DNA of 64,000 bases from Mytilus edulis (taxonomy: Eukaryota > Mollusca > Bivalvia > Mytilida > Mytilidae), in assembly GCF_963676685.1 (NCBI RefSeq), contig NC_092351.1:43328733-43392732 (forward strand). Reading direction: 5' to 3'. A program made the translations under genes and the position numbers. Of the stretch, positions 58,306-64,000 are shown one piece after another. Positions within the stretch are counted from its first letter, which is position 1, and each line of letters starts with the position of its first letter. A model generated the notes under the pieces. That model did not search any database and was not told where the DNA came from. It was given only the letters and a program-made list of their open reading frames with translations.

Positions 58306-58423
58306 CGGGAATTTCTCGCTACATTGAAGACCTGTTGGTGACCCTCTGCTGTTGTTTTTTATTTGGTCGGGTTGTTGTCTCTTTGACACATTCCCCATTT
58401 CCATTCTCAATTTTACTTAAGTG
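58306..58423 (+). repeat. PLE/SINE 3' tail
   Basis: 'gcgggaatttctcgctacat' to 'tctcaatttta', as at 9967-10076. Confidence 0.55.
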
Positions 58424-58424
58424 T

Positions 58425-59640
58425 TTAAAAAGTGGTCAAAATCTTTCGTCATATGAACCTGAAATTTGAGGCCAAAATCGGTCCTTACCAGACCTACTTC
58501 TAGCGCTGACGATTCAGGTTCAACTTTTCAAGTTACTTTTCATTTATGGCGACATATTTTAATTCCCTGAAGGCATTTTCAATTTGTCCCTTTTATCCTA
58601 ATGTTGATGGCGTAGCGCACGATGTTCCTTAAACACGACGTTACATCAAAATTGAGAAATTAGACCTGTCAACAGCTTCACTTCTCATCGAGTACTTTCA
58701 AGGATGGTTTAACATGTTTTACTGACGACAGATTAATTAGAACTTTCTAATGTGTCTCATGTTTATATATCTTAAATGATACTTGTCCCAATATACGGGA
58801 ACCAAAACCTTACTTCACATCGTATTGTACATTTATTTTAATTTGATTTAATCCCAATAGCATATGCAAGCTTTAAATATTTACGACGATGTTTTTCTTT
58901 CTCCCTTTGTTTCTATAAAATAATGAAGGAAAATAAAAAAACAATATCATGATTAATCGAATTGACTAATTTTAAATTGCACAACGTCCACACATATGTT
59001 ACTTTTTTAGTTAGTTTTTTTGTTGAATTCCTGTTACACATCTCTATCGCTCATACATGTAGCTTTCACTATAAATAAATGTGTTTTATTGAGAAAAAAA
59101 TTTGAAGTATAATTTTCTGAAATTCTGGACACTAAGTCTTACATTCAAACAGCACCATATATTAATATCTTTGATATTGCACGGTCCCTAAATTCTTTGT
59201 TTTAAAAGACGTTTATGGTCCATACAATGATGTATTTTTAGGTTCTGAAGCACAGAAAGTGCACCACTTTTAAACCCATGGCATCGGGATAATCCAAAAT
59301 TCAGACCGAACTCGAACATAACTGCGTAGTCAAACATCCGACACATTAAATGAAACTATCACGGTTTAAATTTAGTGCTTCTGATTTCTGCTGGTGTTAC
59401 AGGGTTCTGAAGGGCACGGAGCGTCCCACTTTTCATTCACTAGATATCGAATTTATAATCCCAATCCAATCGAACGTGGCTGGTTATTTATACATCCAAC
59501 ACCGTTTGTAAAGGCAACGATCTTAATTTATAGCGTTAAAAATGGTTTTCCTGATTAAACTCATCCCGAACACTTGAATCTGACTATTATGACACGTTAT
59601 GAATTTAATGACCAAAATGGTCATCGTTCACTGCAGGACG
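58425..59640. other. unassigned DNA
   Basis: Nothing recognisable. Confidence 0.35.
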
Positions 59641-59838
59641 ACTACGAATCTGATAACACCCTTGGGGATTAATAGTCCACCAGCAGTGATCAGAAGTGGT
59701 ACCAATCCAAAACCGTAACGCTTTCTAATGTTAGACAGTGCGAAGCGCTATCACAGATATACAGTCATCAGAAAGCTAAAATGTAAAAATTTGAAAGCCA
59801 GGGATGTATAAATACGAAGAAACGTTATGAACCATTTG

Positions 59839-59998
59839 ACCAGAAAAAGACATAAATGATTCCCCCTATGGAGGAGTCACAAATTGATTCCACAATCGTA
59901 ACAAGAGTCATAACACACCAGAAAAAGACATAAATGATGCCCCCTATGGAGGAGTCACAAATCTGAAGTTGATTCCACAATCGTAACAAGAGTCAAAA
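59839..59998 (+). repeat. tandem duplication of about 80 bp
   Basis: 'accagaaaaagacataaatg', 'ctatggaggagtcacaaat' and 'attccacaatcgtaacaaga' occur twice in a row; the second copy has a short insertion. Confidence 0.75.
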
Positions 59999-60010
59999 CC
60001 CTGTAACACG

Positions 60011-60160
60011 CGACGAGGAAATGTAACACGCGACAGAGGAAAATTTTATCTTTAAGTATAGTTTCTATGTAACAAGTCCTCTGTCGCAAGTTACATTTCC
60101 TCGTCGAAACTATACTTTAAGATAAAGTTTTCCTCTGTCGCGTGTTACATTTCCTCGTCG
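60011..60160. repeat. long hairpin, 55-bp arms with related loop
   Basis: Arms 60011-60065 and 60106-60160 pair at 53 of 55. The 40-nt loop itself repeats the arm words 'cctctgtcgc' and 'ttacatttcctcgtc', so the same module occurs three times, one of them in the loop. Confidence 0.8.
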
Positions 60161-60699
60161 GCTAAGTGATTTCTGATTTTTGTCACTTTTATCCTGCAAT
60201 TAGCCAACTATTGTACAGGAAGCGCTGATATGAATATTTCTGTTTCCTAACCAGTTCATTTTGGGGTCCTCTTCGCGGTCCGCGTTTCAACTATGTCGAT
60301 TTCTTTGAGAAACTAGAGACAATAATTTCGATTTAATTACTAAAATTACAAGTGTTGGGAGAAATTTCAGGATAAAAACTATATATATGTACATTGTCGG
60401 AAAATATAAAATGTATTAATTTGTACTCGCTACGTAACATGAGAAAAGCTAGACAGATCCTCTCTTTTCGTCCTGTTTCTAAAGCTCATACAAATAAAAT
60501 ATATATTGTATATTTAACAAGAGTGTCGGGTGTCTATGTATCACCGTCCCCCTCGTGTATACGGTGAATTGACGACAAAATTAAAATCCAACAGTACTTG
60601 AACTGAACCAATTGAAAACCTCAATAGCAAACCAGATGGCGATATATGGATAAAAAACTATGACCATCAACAAGTCTACTTTGCTGATGGCGCAGTATC

Positions 60700-61775
60700 A
60701 CCGAACGATAAATGAAATATGAGCAGTCCTTTGGATAATGAGGTGCGTAATAACCTGACACAAATTGTCACAAAACTAGCTGATGTTATGCTTTCAACTA
60801 ATCAGCATAACCGTGGATTGGCCGATCAATATAACCTCGGTTCTTCTGATCTGATAATCATGGAAGATCACCAGTTCAATGGAAAATCACCTGATCAATA
60901 TCACGTGAAAGATCTCCTGAACAATACAATCGTGGTAGATCGCCAGATAAAAATACATCCAAGTTTAATGCCTATCGATCAGCAACACCCCCAATAAGCT
61001 AGAGATCAAATAGTCCCTAAGGACAACGGTTAGCATCTCCACGGACTCCTGCACAAATCCCGGTTATTTCAGACAACGGTCACCTAAACCAGGAATTGGA
61101 GCAAATCAAAGTGCAACCACAACAATGGAGTTTTTAAACAGCAAAGGGTCGGGCCAGTATGACAATGCATGATTCCAAAGTTTATTGGCAATGAAACATC
61201 ACTTCTTCCAATATCTATAAACATACAATGGGATGTGTATAAAGAGCCATTAACAGACGACGTTATACTTAGGCTAGATATTTTGGACATACTGGGAACA
61301 GTGATAAACCTGAGTACTCCCACAATTACCATCAATAATAAAGTGATAAATGCGGCAATTGTTAACAGCGGAAACAAGATTTCAACTCAGCAAATTTGCA
61401 TAAAAACAAACCATCACAGTTCCGCCAAACTCAAAAATGACTGTTATCATTAAAACTAATAAAAGTGCTGACCAGGAGTGCATTTTAGGACCATGCTCGT
61501 GAATAGTTGCGAATTGGTTTCGCAATAGTTAGAAAAGGAAATAGCTGCTCCTCAACCTTGTAAAAAGATGGCAATCGTCTTATCCGCCTGAAGAAAGTTA
61601 CACCTATTGATTACATGGAATAATTTGACGATGTAGTGGGTACCGCAGCTGAAAACGCAATAAGTAACTTAAGACGTGGCATTGAAGAGACACGAGACAG
61701 GGTGCCCTCGGCACTGCCTCAAAGTTCAGATGAGTTAGTTACTATTCCACCACATTTAACCCACCTATATTAACG
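60700..61775 (+). pseudogene. Ty3/Gypsy-like retroelement remnant (Gag tail to protease)
   Basis: Around 60780-60980 a degenerate in-phase repeat encodes RS/RGRSPD-type units in a shifting frame, compatible with a basic Gag tail. At 61040-61170 another frame reads PGYFRQRSPKPGIGANQSA. At 61169-61453 the frame includes VILRLDILDILGTVINLSTP and TITINNKV, which resembles the second half of a retropepsin (G-L-D-F-L ... V-I-D-L in active families). Here the expected G before L-D is R, and the catalytic D-T/S-G is not seen. Up to 61775 pieces such as LPQSSDELVTIPPHLTHLY resemble the protease-RT linker. Several frames are needed, so it is a relic. No LTRs were found. Confidence 0.45.
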
Positions 61776-61852
61776 TTTAATCGACTCGTTTTAACCTATT
61801 TCATTGCAACCATTAAAACTGAAAGCGTTTAAAGAACAATTACAATAACATG

Positions 61853-62416
61853 TAATAAAATTAACGGTATCAATTTTCTTGCACCAGATGCGCATTTCGA
61901 CAATACATGTCTCTTCAGTGATGCTCGTGGCCAAAATATTTGAAATCCAAAGCTTATATAAAAGATGAAGAGCTATAATCCAAAAGGTCCAAAAAGTATA
62001 GCCAAATCCGTGAAAGGAATCAGAGCTTTGCATGAGGGAGATACATTCCTTAATTTATAATAGTTTCTATCATTTTGTAACAGCAAATTTTAATAACACA
62101 AAAAAAAAAAATCCGTATTTTCATGCCAGTACCGAAGTACTGGCTACTGGGCTGGTGATACCCTCGGGGACTAATAGTCCACCAGCAGAGGCATCGACCC
62201 AGTGATAGTAATAAAATTAACGGTATCAATTTTCTTGCACCAGATGCGCATTTCGACAATACATGTCTCTTCAGTGATGCTCGTGGCCAAAATATTTGAA
62301 ATCCAAAGCTTATATAAAAGATGAAGAGCTATAATCCAAAAGGTCCAAAAAGTATAGCCAAATCCGTGAAAGGAATCAGAGCTTTGCATGAGGGAGATAC
62401 ATTCCTTAATTTATGT
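61853..62416 (+). repeat. repeat with a 206-bp direct duplication
   Basis: 61853-62058 and 62209-62414 are copies with an offset of 356 bp and no difference that I can see. Between them lies a segment with 'gtactggctactgggctggt' and 'gggactaatagtccaccagc', related to the 1610-1985 and 35229-35632 family. The two minus-strand open frames here are shadows of this duplication. Confidence 0.75.
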
Positions 62417-62419
62417 AAC

Positions 62420-63245
62420 ATATTGATTAACATTTTGAATTTCATTATTTGTTTTTGTATATGCAGCCATATTTGCAAATGTATGTGTTATAGAAATAAC
62501 CATATTTTTGTTTATATTTTAAAATTAATTGATAACAAATTCAAGAACATGAAGTCCATTTTTAAAGAATCATTATTTTAATTTCCGAAATTATATATAA
62601 TATCTTTAGGACAATTTTGATATTTATACCGTTTTTGAAAATGAAAATGGCAGCCATATTGGATTTTTCAGAGTGGGTCCATAGCTAAAATCAAAGGGTA
62701 TAACCAAGAACTACTATGCAAAGTTTCATGATTTTCTCATCAAGTGAGCAATTCTGCTCTATATCTGCACCAATCGGCCGGACTATCAAGTTGTTTGAAT
62801 GTTCTCCAATTCTGCCCCTGAGTATGAACCTTTTGTGTAAATTCTCTGGGTATGTTTTTTTTTATCGGAAGGCGTCCTTCTGAATTATTTTAAACAAGTT
62901 CCCGACAGCTGTATTGTTATCGCGTGTGACATCTTGACGTTGATGATCAACTGTGTTAGGCTTTCATTGACATAACGGTTTATATCACCCAAAAGAATAC
63001 CCGAGTGGAACTAAATACACAAATGAGTTTAATATTAATTCCTCTTTACCAGGATGGTGTAAACCATTGATAGTGGGAACATGGAATATTCTGCATCTGC
63101 TAAAATTTGATATCCGACAATATTTTCCCGATATCATTGAGGTCAGCAGATGTTTCTTCCTCGTTTATTGTGTTTTCTAAAAATTAATCAATGATATTGG
63201 TGTTGATCATGTCGTTTAGCCTTTCTAAGTTGTTCTGAACAGTTT
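62420..63245. other. unassigned DNA
   Basis: No recognised gene or repeat. Confidence 0.35.
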
Positions 63246-63249
63246 TAGT

Positions 63250-63815
63250 GAAACAGTGTCCAGAAAATACATTACAGAAAGATGTTTAAATGTCCATTAA
63301 CTTGATAGGTGAAAAATCACATGCGTTTTTGAAGTAGGGCGAAATTTCGAACGATGAAATCAGTTTTCTGAGTCAGATATTTTACTTTTGACTTGCCTTT
63401 GCGCAGCCTTACACGTTACTAACATACAGTACTTGCATTGTGGAATCATGCAAACACCATCAATGTCCTCAGCCTAGGCCATCCGTCATCATGTGTTTCG
63501 ACCCATAGCTCGGTACACTCTCAGGATTGGGGTTCACAGTGGTAATCAATCACTGCGCATTGGTGGTAGGTTTCCAGCTACTACTACTTTATCATGTGGC
63601 TGGTACACCAACGCATAATTATAAAAATGGTCTATAACTGCTGTCTGCATTGCCTATGTACAAAAGACTCTCGAAACATATCTTGTCATATCTTTGATTT
63701 TGAAAGACTAAAAGGTAGACATGTATTAGTGACCAATCAGTGTCAATCCGCTAATTCCAAAGCGGTCGTTAAAGTACTGCATTAGTCTTTATTTAACCTT
63801 GTGAAGAAAATTAGT
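63250..63815 (+). repeat. diverged duplicate pair, copy 2
   Basis: Collinear with 57050-57465 but carrying about 150 extra bp at 63450-63600. Confidence 0.4.
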
Positions 63816-64000
63816 TGAAGAAGGTTTTGTATTATCGGAGGTTATCAGTTCTGAGGACAAGACGGATCTCCTTGTACATCACTTTAACAAACTCATAAAT
63901 AAAACAGCACACTCTTCGTTGGACTGCCAGATTTCTCCACTACTGTTCCTAATGCATCAAAATACAATACACAGTTACCTGCTTCGATGTTATGGTCGAG

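Noticed and set aside
61791-62389. Two nearly identical minus-strand ORFs of 72 to 80 codons as a gene family
   Set aside because: Identity is explained by the 206-bp DNA duplication; no domain or start context supports coding.
1-64000. CRISPR array, prokaryotic operon, or phage
   Set aside because: No spaced identical repeats, ribosome binding sites or dense coding; introns, SINEs and LINEs show a eukaryotic genome.

Overview
The window looks like non-coding, A+T-rich animal nuclear DNA packed with interspersed repeats. Several repeat families are ones I associate with marine bivalves, most likely a mussel of the genus Mytilus: the 'caataactcct' family, the 'gtctcattggcaatcatacc' SINE-like tails, the 'gcgtctggcgtactaaatt' family and Penelope-type reverse transcriptases. 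The organism call rests on recognition, not on a search. No operon, rRNA, CRISPR array or intact ordinary host gene is visible. The only candidate host exon is at 1404-1575 on the minus strand.

Layout. 1-8 kb: a candidate exon, a TTAA-flanked MITE (2024-2634), other inverted-repeat elements, and a composite hairpin plus minisatellite element (6717-7173). 8-11.2 kb: a bivalve repeat with about 502-bp tandem units, split by a 5'-truncated Penelope-like element (PLE). 11-20.9 kb: mostly unrecognised intergenic DNA with a SINE-like tail and a 450-bp foldback (17557-18006). 20.9-23.5 kb and 34.1-36.05 kb: two members, in opposite orientation, of one long-terminal-inverted-repeat family. Each arm of both members carries a short ORF beginning MADD. 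24.4-31.4 kb: a tandem array of about 1.71-kb units, each with a minus-strand ORF for a short, possibly secreted peptide with four conserved cysteines.

37.1-39.7 kb holds the best gene: a three-exon Crypton/DUF3504-type tyrosine recombinase. Its expected catalytic tyrosine reads histidine and a frameshift follows. Two strong hairpin elements lie about 1 and 1.3 kb downstream. 42.98-46.38 kb is a 3.4-kb element bounded by perfect 44-bp inverted repeats and carrying a nested PLE and a MITE. 47.9-49.6 kb is another PLE, whose catalytic Asp-Asp was removed by an in-frame 12-bp deletion and whose tail was later split by a MITE. 50-55.3 kb contains three non-LTR retrotransposon fragments. 55.3-56.2 kb is a further PLE copy. 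60.7-61.8 kb is a decayed Ty3/Gypsy-like Gag-protease remnant. The rest is palindromes, direct duplications and unassigned DNA.

The genes do not form a pathway. The window is a record of layered insertion and decay. The parts most worth following are the long-TIR family with the conserved arm ORF, the tandem four-cysteine ORF array, and the recombinase gene.
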